Source: Formosa undariae
Lineage (GTDB): Bacteria > Bacteroidota > Bacteroidia > Flavobacteriales > Flavobacteriaceae
Direction of reading: 5' to 3'
NCBI RefSeq assembly: GCF_042427615.1
Contig: NZ_JBHMEZ010000012.1
Coordinates: 124,001-188,000 of the forward strand
Length of the DNA: 64,000 bases
Shown here: positions 25,076 to 35,048 of the stretch, one piece after another
How positions within the stretch are numbered: position 1 is the stretch's first letter
Layout of the letters: every line of letters begins with the position of its first letter
The notes under the pieces: model-generated
Told to the model about the DNA's origin: nothing
What the model saw: only the letters and a program-made list of their open reading frames with translations
Databases searched by the model: none
Program-made: the position numbers and the translations under genes

Positions 25076-26931
25076 TTTTTTTCAGCAACTAAATCTATTT
25101 CTACTTTTAGATTATTGATAATAAATTTCTGACGTGTAGGTGTGTTTTTCCCCATATAGAATTCCAACAATTCTTCTATAGACATATCCTTGTCCAACAT
25201 GACCGGTTCTAAACGGATATTTTCACCAATAAAATGTTTAAACTCGTCTGGAGAAATCTCCCCTAACCCTTTAAATCGGGTAATTTCCGGCTTTGGCTTT
25301 AATTCGTCTATAGCATTTACACGCTCTTGCTCTGAGTAACAATAAATAGTTTTCTTTTTATTTCGAACTCTAAATAAAGGTGTTTGTAAAATATATAAAT
25401 GTCCTTCTTTTATGATTTCCGGAAAAAACTGAAGAAAAAACGTAATTAACAACAACCTAATGTGCATCCCATCTACATCGGCATCTGTAGCAATTACAAT
25501 ATTATTATATCGTAAATCCTCCATAGACTCCTCTATATTCAATGCGGCTTGAAGCAAATTAAATTCTTCATTCTCGTACACAATCTTCTTACTTAAGCCG
25601 AAACAGTTTAAAGGCTTACCTTTTAAACTAAAAACGGCTTGGGTATTTACATCTCGAGATTTCGTTATACTTCCTGATGCAGAATCTCCCTCTGTAATGA
25701 ATAAAGTAGATTCTAAATTTCTTCCATTTTTGATATCACCAAAATGAACTCTGCAATCTCTTAATTTTTTATTGTGAAGACTCGCTTTTTTCGCTCTGTC
25801 TTTTGCTAATTTCCGTATTCCAGATAATTCTTTACGCTCGCGCTCTGCTTGCAGAATTTTACGCTGAATTTTATCTGCAGTGTCAGAATTTTTGTGAAGA
25901 TAATTATCTAAATAGGTTTTAAGAAAATCGTTCACATAAGTTCTTACCGTTGGCAACTCACCTCCCATATCTGTGGATCCCAATTTTGTTTTTGTCTGAC
26001 TTTCAAAAACAGGTTCCATTACTTTAATTGCAATTGCCGTTACGATAGATTTTCGAATATCGGAAGCATCATAATTCTTCCCGTAAAACTCACGAATTGT
26101 TTTTACCACAGCTTCACGATAGGCCGCTAAGTGCGTCCCTCCTTGTGTCGTATTTTGCCCGTTAACAAACGAATGATACTCTTCAGAATACTGTGTCTTA
26201 CTGTGAGTTAAGGCAACTTCTATATCGTCTCCCTTTAAGTGAATAATTGGATACACTCTATCGCCTTCATTAATGTTTTCGGACAATAAATCCTTTAATC
26301 CATTCTCACTATAAAATTTTTCACCGTTAAAAACTATCGTTAAACCTGGGTTTAGATACACATAGTTTTTAAGCATTTTAGACACATACTCGTTTCTATA
26401 TTTATAATTTTTAAATATGATTTCATCAGGAACGAAGGATACTTTTGTTCCTTTTCGTCGTGTTGTTTCATCTAAAAATTCTTCATTTACAAGATTTCCT
26501 TGCTCAAATTCTGCAGAAGCAGATTTTCCATCTCTAGACGACTCTACTCTAAAATAAGAGGATAATGCATTTACTGCTTTTGTACCTACACCATTTAATC
26601 CAACCGATTTTTTAAATGCACGAGAATCGTACTTTCCACCAGTATTCATTTTAGACACTACGTCTACCACTTTCCCTAAAGGAATCCCACGACCATAATC
26701 GCGGACAATAACTTTACTTCCTTGAATAGATATTTCGATGGACTTTCCGGCCCCCATAACATACTCGTCAATAGAGTTATCTAAAACCTCTTTTAGAAGA
26801 ATATAAATACCATCGTCAGGAGAAGATCCATCGCCAAGTTTACCTATATACATCCCTGGACGCATACGAATATGTTCCTTCCAGTCTAATGAACGTATGT
26901 TATCTTCTGTATAATCGGATTGGTCTAGCAT
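25072..26931 (-). CDS. parE: DNA topoisomerase IV / gyrase subunit B (ParE type)
   Basis: A 619-residue ATPase subunit of a type IIA topoisomerase. The GHKL ATP site shows E48, D51 and N52 (KEVLDNSID) and DYGRGIP at 78-84. A Toprim domain begins with TEGDSASGS at about 414, and a later acidic metal site reads DADVDGMHIR. The length of about 620 residues, without the extra insert of gyrase B from some species, and the adjacent parC support ParE. The gene is first in the operon parE, membrane protein, parC. Confidence 0.93.
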   Translation of the reverse strand: MLDQSDYTEDNIRSLDWKEHIRMRPGMYIGKLGDGSSPDDGIYILLKEVLDNSIDEYVMGAGKSIEISIQGSKVIVRDYGRGIPLGKVVDVVSKMNTGGKYDSRAFKKSVGLNGVGTKAVNALSSYFRVESSRDGKSASAEFEQGNLVNEEFLDETTRRKGTKVSFVPDEIIFKNYKYRNEYVSKMLKNYVYLNPGLTIVFNGEKFYSENGLKDLLSENINEGDRVYPIIHLKGDDIEVALTHSKTQYSEEYHSFVNGQNTTQGGTHLAAYREAVVKTIREFYGKNYDASDIRKSIVTAIAIKVMEPVFESQTKTKLGSTDMGGELPTVRTYVNDFLKTYLDNYLHKNSDTADKIQRKILQAERERKELSGIRKLAKDRAKKASLHNKKLRDCRVHFGDIKNGRNLESTLFITEGDSASGSITKSRDVNTQAVFSLKGKPLNCFGLSKKIVYENEEFNLLQAALNIEESMEDLRYNNIVIATDADVDGMHIRLLLITFFLQFFPEIIKEGHLYILQTPLFRVRNKKKTIYCYSEQERVNAIDELKPKPEITRFKGLGEISPDEFKHFIGENIRLEPVMLDKDMSIEELLEFYMGKNTPTRQKFIINNLKVEIDLVAEKK

Positions 26932-27010
26932 AGAATTTTAATGATGAGACGCTAAGATACTATTTCGGCTTCAAAAAAGAAACAGGAACAGCACTATTCT
27001 TAACAAAAAA

Positions 27011-27033
27011 AGCCAATGTTTTTAACATTGGCT
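27011..27033 (-). terminator. Rho-independent terminator of ychF
   Basis: A 10-bp perfect stem (27011-27020 with 27024-27033) with a 3-base loop is followed on the minus strand by a run of T. It lies 25 bases after the ychF stop. Confidence 0.88.
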
Positions 27034-27057
27034 CTAATTTTATATTTGAATAAAAGT

Positions 27058-28152
27058 TTAGACGTTGAATAAGAAATGCATAACATCTCCGTCTTTAACC
27101 ACATAATTTTTTCCTTCTACGCGCATTTTACCTGCTTCTTTAACTTTTGCCTCACTTCCGTAAGTCACAAAATCTTCGTAACCAATAACTTCTGCACGAA
27201 TAAATCCTTTTTCAAAATCGGTATGGATAACTCCTGCCGCCTGTGGTCCTGTCGCTCCGATATCTATAGTCCAAGCGCGAACTTCTTTTACACCTGCTGT
27301 AAAATATGTTTGCAGATTTAATAACTTGTAAGCTGATCGAATTAATTTTGAAGCACCTGGCTCTTCCAACCCGATATCTTGTAAAAACATTTTACGTTCT
27401 TCAAAATCGTCTAATTCATTAATGTCTGCTTCTGTTCCAACTGCTAAAACTAAAACTTCAGCATTTTCATCTTTTACATTCTCTCTAACCAAATCCACAT
27501 ATGCATTACCTGTATTTGCAGACGCTTCATCTACATTACAAACATACATTACGGGTTTTGCTGTAATAAATTGAGAAGGCCCTACAAATTCTTCGAACTC
27601 ATCATCTTCAAATTCAAGTGCACGAACAGAAATACCTGCTTCCAAACTCGTTTTAATCTTTAACAAAACGGCTTCTTCTTTCTGGGCTTCTTTATTTCCA
27701 GTTTTTGCAGCACGTTTTACTTTTTCAAGTTTTTTATCAACCGTTTCAAGATCTTTTAACTGCAATTCCATGTCGATAGTTTCTTTATCGCGAATTGGAT
27801 TTACATTTCCATCTACATGCACAATATTATCGTTATCAAAACAACGTAATACATGAAGAATAGCATCCGTTTCTCTAATATTAGCCAAGAACTGATTCCC
27901 CAAACCTTCACCTTTACTAGCACCTTTTACCAAACCTGCAATATCCACAATCTCTACAGTTGCTGGCATAACACGCTCTGGATTTACTAATTCTTCAAGC
28001 TTTTCAAGTCTTGGATCTGGTACATTTACCACTCCAATGTTTGGCTCGATAGTACAAAACGGAAAGTTTGCACTTTGTGCTTTAGCGTTAGACAAACAAT
28101 TAAATAAGGTCGATTTTCCTACGTTTGGTAATCCTACAATTCCAGCTTTCAT
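27058..28152 (-). CDS. ychF: Redox-regulated ribosome-binding ATPase YchF
   Basis: A 364-residue Obg-family P-loop protein, the usual YchF length. The G1 motif GLPNVGKS is at 7-14, a coiled-coil insertion follows DMELQLKDLETVDKKL, and the C-terminal TGS domain ends with DGDVMHFLFNV. YchF proteins prefer ATP over GTP and bind the ribosome. It stands alone between a terminator and a 411-base gap. A -7 element TACATTTG on the minus strand (28217-28210) gives a leader of about 50 bases. Confidence 0.95.
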   Translation of the reverse strand: MKAGIVGLPNVGKSTLFNCLSNAKAQSANFPFCTIEPNIGVVNVPDPRLEKLEELVNPERVMPATVEIVDIAGLVKGASKGEGLGNQFLANIRETDAILHVLRCFDNDNIVHVDGNVNPIRDKETIDMELQLKDLETVDKKLEKVKRAAKTGNKEAQKEEAVLLKIKTSLEAGISVRALEFEDDEFEEFVGPSQFITAKPVMYVCNVDEASANTGNAYVDLVRENVKDENAEVLVLAVGTEADINELDDFEERKMFLQDIGLEEPGASKLIRSAYKLLNLQTYFTAGVKEVRAWTIDIGATGPQAAGVIHTDFEKGFIRAEVIGYEDFVTYGSEAKVKEAGKMRVEGKNYVVKDGDVMHFLFNV

Positions 28153-28563
28153 TTTCTTTAGATAATTTAATTAAAGATACAAGAACCAAAACGATGGTTT
28201 TTGCGAGTGCAAATGTAAGTAATTATATGAATTTATTTTAAAAAAGATTCATACCTATTCTTGACCTATTATGCAGTAAAAAGTCACATTAACACCCCCT
28301 AACCAATACGTTAGATGGGTTTCTATCAATAACTGTTCGCTTAATTATATAATACACTTTAATTAAAACACGCTAGTTAAGAATAATAGTGTGAATTTTT
28401 AAAATTTTTAATCGCTCCATAAAGAATCCTTAAATAAATCTCATTAGAATCTAACAATTAACTAATTTTTAACAAAACAACTAACAACTTACTACCCAAA
28501 TCACACTTAAACATCTTAATTCCATATCTTTAATAGTAATAAACCCATAAAATCAACAACACT
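28153..28563. promoter_or_regulatory. Divergent 411-base gap: ychF promoter and TonB receptor leader
   Basis: This AT-rich gap has no coding frame. On the minus strand TACATTTG (28217-28210) is a consensus -7 element for ychF. On the plus strand TATCTTTA (28525-28532), one base off consensus, lies 31 bases before the TonB receptor ATG. A stretch at 28450-28500 is rich in AACTAAC-like direct repeats. The long gap is typical of a regulated outer-membrane receptor gene, but I see no specific operator. Confidence 0.45.
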
Positions 28564-31284
28564 ATGATGAAACAACTATCTTATCTTTTGCTTTTACTTT
28601 TTGGTGTCCAATTTGCAAACGGACAAACGGTATCTGGAAATATCACAGATTCAGAAGGCCTGCCTGTACCTAGTGTAAATATTATTGAGAAAGGCACAAC
28701 TAATGGTGTTGTTGCAGATTTTGATGGAAATTACACCATTACTGTTAGTGAAAACGCAACACTTATTTTTAGTTTTATTGGTTACACCACTAAAGAATTA
28801 AAAGTAAATGGTCAATCTACATTAAATTTAACACTAATAGAAGGTGTCGGACTCGACGAAATTGTGCTGGTTGGATCTAGAAACCCTAAAAGAACAGCTT
28901 TAGACACTGCGGTTCCTGTAGACATTTTGGATGTTGCCGAAATAGCCGCCTCGACAGGAAAAGTTGAAGTAAACGAAATTCTGCAATACGCCGCACCTTC
29001 ATTTAACGCCAGTAAACAGTCTGGATCCGATGGAGCAGATCATGTTGTGCCCGCATCATTAAGAGGTTTAGGACCTGATCAGACTCTTGTTTTAATTAAT
29101 GGTAAGCGAAGACATCAATCTTCTCTTGTAAATATATTTGGAACTAGAGGTCGTGGAAATTCTGGAACCGACTTAAATGCCATTCCAGCATCTGCAATTA
29201 AAAGAATTGAAGTCTTGAGAGATGGAGCTTCTGCTCAATACGGATCGGATGCCATTGCAGGTGTAATTAATATTGTTCTTAAAGATAACACCGAAGACTT
29301 CTCAGGAAGTATAACTTACGGCGCCTACAGCACCGCAATCGGAGATGGTTGGGAAGAAGAAAGCGGAGAAACCTTATATAATGTAGAAGGTAAAAACAGA
29401 CTAGACGGAAAAGATAAAAATTACGATGGAGAAACGGTAAAAGTGGACTTCAACTACGGGGTAGATATAGGTGAAGATGGTGGTTTTATAAATTTCACAA
29501 CAGAGCTATTATCTAAAAACAATACATTACGTCCTGGGTTTTCATGGAGAAAAGGATTTGGAAGTGCTGGAGTTGATAGTTTTAACTTTATGATAAACAC
29601 AGAAATACCGCTTAGCGACAACACCGAAGTCTATGCCTTTGGAGGACGTAATTTTAGAGACACCAATGCCTATGCCTTTTCACGAGATAGTTTTGAAGAT
29701 GGAGACAACAGATCTGTACCGAGCTTATACCCTAACGGGTTTACACCTGAAATCACATCAAATATTACTGACATATCTGCATCTGTAGGACTAAAACACG
29801 AAATGGATAATGGCTGGTTTGTCGACTTTAATAACACTTACGGAAAAAATGATTTTCAGTACTTTATAAAAAACTCGAATAATGCCTCTATGAAAGACGC
29901 CTCGCCAACAGACTTTAATGCTGGAGGTCATTTTCTATCTCAAAACATAACCGGAATTAATTTAAACAAGTATTTTGACGACGTTGCTTCTGGTTTAAAT
30001 GTAGCCTTTGGTATGGAGTACAGAACAGAAAACTTTGGGATTTTTGCAGGTGAGATTTCATCTTATTCATTATATGACGAAAATACAATCCCCATTACTA
30101 ATCCTGCAACGCAAATTGTAGCTACAGATTCTAATGGAGATGCGCTTCCTGGAGGTTCACAAGGATTTCCTGGATATAGTCCTGACAACGAAGTAGACAG
30201 AAACAGATCTAATTATGGCATTTATCTGGATTCTGAACTAAATGTTACAGATGATTTTTTAATTGGAGGCGCATTACGCCATGAAACCTATAGCGATTTC
30301 GGAAGCTCATTTAACTTTAAATTAGCGACGAGATACAAATTGCTAGATGACGCACTTGCTTTTAGAGGCTCTATTTCTACAGGTTTCAGGGCACCATCTT
30401 TAGCGCAAATATACTATAATCTTATTTTCACCAATATCGTTGCAGGAGAATCCATACCTTCTTTACTGTCTGCAAACAACAGCACGGTAACCAAAGCTTT
30501 TGGAATTGAAGATTTAAAAGAAGAAAATGCATTTAATGCAAGCTTAGGGTTTACATTTAACAAAAATGGATTTACCGCGACTATAGATGGTTACCTCATT
30601 AATGTAGATGATAGAATTATTTTAACAGATAACTTTACGGATCAAGCTATTTTAGGACCTTTAAATGTAGATGCCGCTCAATTCTTTGCAAACGGTGTAG
30701 ACACACAAACTACAGGTTTAGATATTGTTTTAACCTATAAAACAGCTGTAGGGTCGAATAGCAATCTAAGTTTTGGTCTAATAGGGAATCTTAATAATTT
30801 AGACATTAAAAATATTAATACACCTGATTTTGAAGGTAGTAATATGACAGATGAAGAAGCTCAACTTAGATTTTTTAGCCCTTTTTCTCAAGCATATTTA
30901 AAAGCTGCCGCTCCCGATTATAAATTTGGACTTAATTTAGGATATTCGACTTCTCGATTTAATATAAATACGTCATTAACTCAATTTAGCGAAGTGCAAT
31001 TACAAGATTTTCAATGGGTAGACTCACCGCCAGTCACTTTTTTAGAGGCAGATGCTTTAACGAAAGTCGCAACGGACACGTATGAATCTAGATTAATAGT
31101 AGATTTAAATTTAGGATATAAATTCACAGAAAACCTAAACTTAACAGTAGGTGCTAATAACCTATTCAATACATATCCAACGTCTCAATTCGATGGTTGG
31201 TCTGACCAAGGAGGTTTGGCCGACTCTGTGCAAATGGGCTCTGATGGTAGATACGTATTTACAAGACTAGGGTTTAGTTTCTAA
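28564..31284 (+). CDS. TonB-dependent outer-membrane receptor
   Basis: A 906-residue receptor. A signal peptide covers 1-20 (ends ANG before QTV). A carboxypeptidase-like regulatory domain runs about 22-92. A TonB box-like DEIVLVGSR is at 98-106, a plug domain covers about 110-240, and a beta-barrel ends in Phe 906, as needed for outer-membrane insertion. It imports an unknown ligand with energy from TonB. No SusD-like partner is adjacent, so a SusC role is not supported. A bidirectional terminator follows. The barrel is shorter than typical SusC proteins and more like siderophore or vitamin receptors. Confidence 0.92.
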   Translation: MMKQLSYLLLLLFGVQFANGQTVSGNITDSEGLPVPSVNIIEKGTTNGVVADFDGNYTITVSENATLIFSFIGYTTKELKVNGQSTLNLTLIEGVGLDEIVLVGSRNPKRTALDTAVPVDILDVAEIAASTGKVEVNEILQYAAPSFNASKQSGSDGADHVVPASLRGLGPDQTLVLINGKRRHQSSLVNIFGTRGRGNSGTDLNAIPASAIKRIEVLRDGASAQYGSDAIAGVINIVLKDNTEDFSGSITYGAYSTAIGDGWEEESGETLYNVEGKNRLDGKDKNYDGETVKVDFNYGVDIGEDGGFINFTTELLSKNNTLRPGFSWRKGFGSAGVDSFNFMINTEIPLSDNTEVYAFGGRNFRDTNAYAFSRDSFEDGDNRSVPSLYPNGFTPEITSNITDISASVGLKHEMDNGWFVDFNNTYGKNDFQYFIKNSNNASMKDASPTDFNAGGHFLSQNITGINLNKYFDDVASGLNVAFGMEYRTENFGIFAGEISSYSLYDENTIPITNPATQIVATDSNGDALPGGSQGFPGYSPDNEVDRNRSNYGIYLDSELNVTDDFLIGGALRHETYSDFGSSFNFKLATRYKLLDDALAFRGSISTGFRAPSLAQIYYNLIFTNIVAGESIPSLLSANNSTVTKAFGIEDLKEENAFNASLGFTFNKNGFTATIDGYLINVDDRIILTDNFTDQAILGPLNVDAAQFFANGVDTQTTGLDIVLTYKTAVGSNSNLSFGLIGNLNNLDIKNINTPDFEGSNMTDEEAQLRFFSPFSQAYLKAAAPDYKFGLNLGYSTSRFNINTSLTQFSEVQLQDFQWVDSPPVTFLEADALTKVATDTYESRLIVDLNLGYKFTENLNLTVGANNLFNTYPTSQFDGWSDQGGLADSVQMGSDGRYVFTRLGFSF

Positions 31285-31307
31285 TCAAGAAGGTATACTA
31301 AAACATA

Positions 31308-31333
31308 AAAAGCCGAGCATATGCTCGGCTTTT
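31308..31333. terminator. Bidirectional terminator
   Basis: A near-continuous 26-base palindrome with a GC-rich core (AGCCGAGC) and A/T runs at both ends. It lies between the convergent TonB receptor and ferredoxin genes. Confidence 0.88.
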
Positions 31334-31356
31334 AAATGCAAAATATATTTTGAATC

Positions 31357-31710
31357 CTAACTATCAGGGTGCATAAAGCGTTGTTTTCCTAATAACTCCT
31401 CTTCTGTTTCTTCGTGATCTTCATCAGGAACACAACAATCTACTGGGCAAACTGCCGCACATTGTGGTTCTTCATGAAATCCTTTACATTCGGTACATTT
31501 ATCTGGTACAATATAATAAAGCTCGTCACTTACCGGCTCTTGAGCTTCGTCTGCATCAACTTGCTTTCCATTAGGAAGTACAACAGTACCATCTAAACTC
31601 GTACCGTCTTTATATCTCCAATCGTCTGCACCTTCATATATCGCTGTATTTGGGCACTCTGGTTCACAAGCACCACAATTTATACATTCGTCTGTTATAA
31701 TAATTGCCAT
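31357..31710 (-). CDS. Ferredoxin with two [4Fe-4S] clusters (Alvin-like)
   Basis: A 117-residue electron carrier. Cluster ligands are C9, C12, C15, C19 and C72, C75, C84, C88; the second set has a widened CxxC-x8-CxxxC spacing, as in Alvin-type ferredoxins, and further Cys at 92 and 93. The C-terminal tail is acidic. An insertion of about 50 residues separates the two motifs. It is divergent from the acyl-CoA reductase gene with 68 bases between starts, an arrangement that suggests a shared function, but the partner enzyme is not known. Confidence 0.92.
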   Translation of the reverse strand: MAIIITDECINCGACEPECPNTAIYEGADDWRYKDGTSLDGTVVLPNGKQVDADEAQEPVSDELYYIVPDKCTECKGFHEEPQCAAVCPVDCCVPDEDHEETEEELLGKQRFMHPDS

Positions 31711-31734
31711 AGCGTATTTCTTTTTCTAACTTTG
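31704..31734 (+). promoter_or_regulatory. Complete promoter of the acyl-CoA reductase gene
   Basis: A -33 TTG at 31704-31706, a 20-base spacer and a -7 TAACTTTG at 31727-31734 match the Bacteroidota promoter TTG-N17-23-TAnnTTTG. The start codon follows at 31779. The TTG lies just inside the divergent ferredoxin coding start. Confidence 0.65.
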
Positions 31735-31778
31735 TGGGGCTAAAATAAAGCCAAAACCTTTCATAACCAAATTAGACT

Positions 31779-32837
31779 ATGAATTTAGAGCAAAGAATTA
31801 ATGCTTTTTCAAAATTAGGAGATTTTTTAAGTCAATTTTCAAACGAAAAGATTCAAAAAAAAGAAGACATTCCGTTTAACGATTTATTTTTTGACGGCTT
31901 TAAACACCAATTAAAAATAGCTCAAGAAAACAACAGATGGTTCAACACAGACAACCTTTCATTTTCTTTAAACGGATGGTCTAAATCATTAACTAAAAGT
32001 AATATTAACACGTGGTTAGAAAAGTATTCATTTAATACAAATTCTCCGAAAAAAGTAGCCATTATTATGGCCGGTAACATCCCGCTTGTTGGATTTCACG
32101 ATTTTATTTCTGTGTTAATTTCAGGTCACGATGTTGTTGTAAAACAATCCTCGAACGACAAACACCTTCTGCCATTTCTTGCAAAATATTTAGAACATGT
32201 AGAGCCAGAATTTAAATCTAAAATTACTTTTGTTGAAGGGAAATTAGAAGATTTCGAAGCCGTAATTGCTACTGGAAGTGACAACACTGCACGCTATTTT
32301 GAGTATTATTTTAAAAACAAACCATCTATTATAAGAAAGAATAGAAATTCTGTTGCTGTTTTAACCGGTAATGAAACAACGGAAGAATTAGAAGGTTTAG
32401 CGGACGATATATTTAGATACTACGGGTTAGGTTGCAGAAACGTTTCCAAACTTTATGTGCCTGAAAATTACGATTTTCAAGACTTCTTTCAAGCCATGTA
32501 CAAATGGAAAGAGGTTATAAACGATCATAAATATGCTAATAATTACGACTACAACAAAGCCGTATATCTGATGAGTGAATTCGATATACTAGAAAACGGC
32601 TTCTTAATGATAAAAGAAGACTCTAGTTTTTCTTCGCCTATTGCGACCATATTTTACGAGTACTACAACGATGTAAATGAACTAAAAACGGACTTAAATT
32701 CAAAAAAAGAAGACATACAATGCATTGTATCTAAAGACTTTATGAGTTACGAAATTGTTTTCGGAAATACCCAGCACCCTAACCTTTGGGATTATGCCGA
32801 TAACGTTGATACTGTGGCCTTTTTATTAAAAATTTAG
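31779..32837 (+). CDS. LuxC-like acyl-CoA reductase
   Basis: A 352-residue protein of the LuxC family of aldehyde dehydrogenase-like enzymes, which reduce fatty acyl-CoA to aldehyde with NADPH. The segment AGNIPLVG is at 98-105 and the likely catalytic Cys is C219 in YYGLGCRNVSK. The family was named for luminescence, but no lux genes are present. Here it precedes serC (78 bases) and serA. Its substrate and product in flavobacteria are not established, and the link to serine synthesis may be only positional. Confidence 0.86.
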   Translation: MNLEQRINAFSKLGDFLSQFSNEKIQKKEDIPFNDLFFDGFKHQLKIAQENNRWFNTDNLSFSLNGWSKSLTKSNINTWLEKYSFNTNSPKKVAIIMAGNIPLVGFHDFISVLISGHDVVVKQSSNDKHLLPFLAKYLEHVEPEFKSKITFVEGKLEDFEAVIATGSDNTARYFEYYFKNKPSIIRKNRNSVAVLTGNETTEELEGLADDIFRYYGLGCRNVSKLYVPENYDFQDFFQAMYKWKEVINDHKYANNYDYNKAVYLMSEFDILENGFLMIKEDSSFSSPIATIFYEYYNDVNELKTDLNSKKEDIQCIVSKDFMSYEIVFGNTQHPNLWDYADNVDTVAFLLKI

Positions 32838-32915
32838 CATAAAAAATATTAATTTTATTATATAAATTCATCATTTATTTAGCACCTTTGTGCTTATCAC
32901 AAAATTATCGAAATA

Positions 32916-33980
32916 ATGAAAAAACACAATTTTAGTGCTGGCCCATGTATCCTTCCACAAGAAGTATTACTAAAAGCCTCTGAAGCCGTAATAGATTTTA
33001 ATAACAGCGGTTTATCTCTAATTGAAATATCGCACAGAAGTAAACCTTTTATCGAGGTTATGGATACTGCAACTGCTTTAGCTTTAGAACTACTTGGTTT
33101 AGAAGGAAAAGGTTACAAAGCATTATTTTTACAAGGTGGAGCGAGCACGCAATTTTTAATGACAGCATATAATTTATTAGAAACTAAAGCTGGATACTTA
33201 AATACAGGAACTTGGGCTGCTAAATCTTTAAAAGAAGCAAAACTTTTCGGAGAAGTTGTCGAGGTTGCATCATCTAAAGACGCAAACTACAACTACATCC
33301 CAAAAGGATATAGCGTACCATCAGATTTAGATTACTTCCACTGTACATCTAATAACACTATTTTCGGAACACAAATAAAAGATTTCCCTACCAGTCCAGT
33401 ACCAATGGTATGCGATATGAGTAGTGATATATTCTCTAGAACATTAGATTTTTCTAAATTCGACCTTATTTATGCTGGAGCTCAAAAAAACATGGGTCCT
33501 GCAGGAACAACTTTAGTTGTAATTAAAGAAGATCTTTTAGGAAAAGTAACTAGAGCTATTCCTTCAATGTTAGACTACAAAAACTTTATCGAAAAAGAAA
33601 GTATGTTTAACACACCTCCTGTTTTTGCAGTGTACACATCTATGTTAACACTACAATGGTTAAAAGATTTAGGTGGGATTGCTGAAATTGAAAAAGAAAA
33701 CAACAAGAAAGCAAAATTAATTTATTCTGAAATAGACCTAAACCCTTTATTTAAAGGTTTCGCTGCTACAGAAGATCGTTCTACAATGAATGCAACATTC
33801 AATTTAGTAGACGATAAATTAAAAGACACTTTCGATGAAATGGCTAAAGAAGCAGGAATGAATGGTATTAACGGTCACCGTAGTGTGGGCGGATACAGAG
33901 CTTCTATGTACAACGCATTACCTTACACCAGCGTTGCTGCTTTAGTTGAAGTAATGAGTGAATTGGAACGAAAAGCATAA
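32916..33980 (+). CDS. serC: Phosphoserine aminotransferase
   Basis: A 354-residue PLP aminotransferase of the standard SerC length, converting 3-phosphohydroxypyruvate and glutamate to O-phosphoserine. The N-terminal NFSAGPCILP motif is diagnostic. The PLP lysine is K191 in the GAQKNMGPAG segment, and the C-terminal HRSVGGYRASMYN segment is conserved. serA follows 40 bases later, giving the first two steps of serine synthesis in a single unit. No serB is in the window. O-phosphoserine could also feed the cysteate pathway proposed for 62413-63453. Confidence 0.96.
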   Translation: MKKHNFSAGPCILPQEVLLKASEAVIDFNNSGLSLIEISHRSKPFIEVMDTATALALELLGLEGKGYKALFLQGGASTQFLMTAYNLLETKAGYLNTGTWAAKSLKEAKLFGEVVEVASSKDANYNYIPKGYSVPSDLDYFHCTSNNTIFGTQIKDFPTSPVPMVCDMSSDIFSRTLDFSKFDLIYAGAQKNMGPAGTTLVVIKEDLLGKVTRAIPSMLDYKNFIEKESMFNTPPVFAVYTSMLTLQWLKDLGGIAEIEKENNKKAKLIYSEIDLNPLFKGFAATEDRSTMNATFNLVDDKLKDTFDEMAKEAGMNGINGHRSVGGYRASMYNALPYTSVAALVEVMSELERKA

Positions 33981-34020
33981 TCAAACAAATTAATCAATAA
34001 TAAAATTTAGTCATCTAAAA

Positions 34021-34986
34021 ATGACAACAAATCTTATGAAAGTATTAGCAAACGACGGTATTTCACAAAGCGGAATTGATGCCTTAGAAAAAGATGGATT
34101 TGAAGTTATCACAACCACGGTAGCTCAAGAACAGTTAATTAATTACATTAACGAAAACCAAATTGACGTAATTTTAGTTAGAAGCGCAACAACAGTGCGT
34201 AAAGATTTAATCGACGCCTGCCCTAGTATAAAAATTATTGGTCGTGGTGGCGTAGGTATGGACAACATTGATGTTGAATATGCTCGCGAAAAAGGATTAA
34301 AAGTAATTAACACACCTGCTGCTTCTTCACATTCTGTAGCAGAATTAGTATTTGGTCACTTATACGGTTTATCACGTTTCTTACATAGCTCTAACAGAGA
34401 AATGCCATTAGAAGGTGACAAAAACTTTAAAGGATTAAAGAAAGCTTACGCAAAAGGAACTGAATTAAAAGGTAAAACTTTAGGTGTTTTAGGTTTTGGA
34501 CGTATAGGACAAGCTACGGCTAAAGTAGCATTAGGAGCTGGAATGAAAGTTGTTGCTTTCGATCCGTTTTTAGAAAAAGCAAATCTAGAATTAGAATTTT
34601 TCGACGGACAAACAGTAAATTTCGACATTACTACTATTTCTAAAGAAGAGGTTTTAAAACAAGCAGACTTTTTAACTTTACACGTACCTGCACAAGATGG
34701 TTATGTAATTGGTGAAGCAGAATTAAACAGCATGAAAGATGGTGCTATTTTAGTGAACGCAGCACGTGGTGGTGTGGTAGACGAATTAGCACTTGTAAAA
34801 GCACTTGAGAGCGGTAAAATCTCTAGAGCGGCTTTAGATGTTTTTGAAAAAGAACCACAACCAGAAATGGGATTATTAATGAATCCTTCCTTATCGTTAA
34901 CACCACATACAGGTGCAGCGACAAACGAAGCTCAAGATAGAATTGGAACTGAACTAGCACAACAAATTTCTAGTATTCTTTTATAA
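34021..34986 (+). CDS. serA: D-3-phosphoglycerate dehydrogenase (short form, no ACT domain)
   Basis: A 321-residue D-2-hydroxyacid dehydrogenase, oxidising 3-phosphoglycerate for serine synthesis. The NAD motif GFGRIG is at 158-163, and the catalytic R249, E278 and H296 are all present (AARGG, KEP, TPHTG). It ends before any ACT or ASB domain, so it lacks the usual serine feedback module. Met6 (34036) is an alternative start and equally plausible. It lies directly downstream of serC and is followed by a strong terminator. Confidence 0.93.
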   Translation: MTTNLMKVLANDGISQSGIDALEKDGFEVITTTVAQEQLINYINENQIDVILVRSATTVRKDLIDACPSIKIIGRGGVGMDNIDVEYAREKGLKVINTPAASSHSVAELVFGHLYGLSRFLHSSNREMPLEGDKNFKGLKKAYAKGTELKGKTLGVLGFGRIGQATAKVALGAGMKVVAFDPFLEKANLELEFFDGQTVNFDITTISKEEVLKQADFLTLHVPAQDGYVIGEAELNSMKDGAILVNAARGGVVDELALVKALESGKISRAALDVFEKEPQPEMGLLMNPSLSLTPHTGAATNEAQDRIGTELAQQISSILL

Positions 34987-35003
34987 TCATTTCTAACGAA
35001 TAT

Positions 35004-35048
35004 AAATAACAAAACCATCTAAATTTACTTTAGATGGTTTTGTTATTT
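35004..35048 (+). terminator. Strong terminator of serC-serA
   Basis: A 20-bp perfect stem (35004-35023 with 35029-35048) with a 5-base loop; the right arm is rich in T. It begins 17 bases after the serA stop. Confidence 0.88.

Noticed and set aside
28564..31284. SusC-like glycan receptor.
   Set aside because: No SusD-like lipoprotein or polysaccharide utilisation genes are next to it, and the barrel is shorter than SusC.
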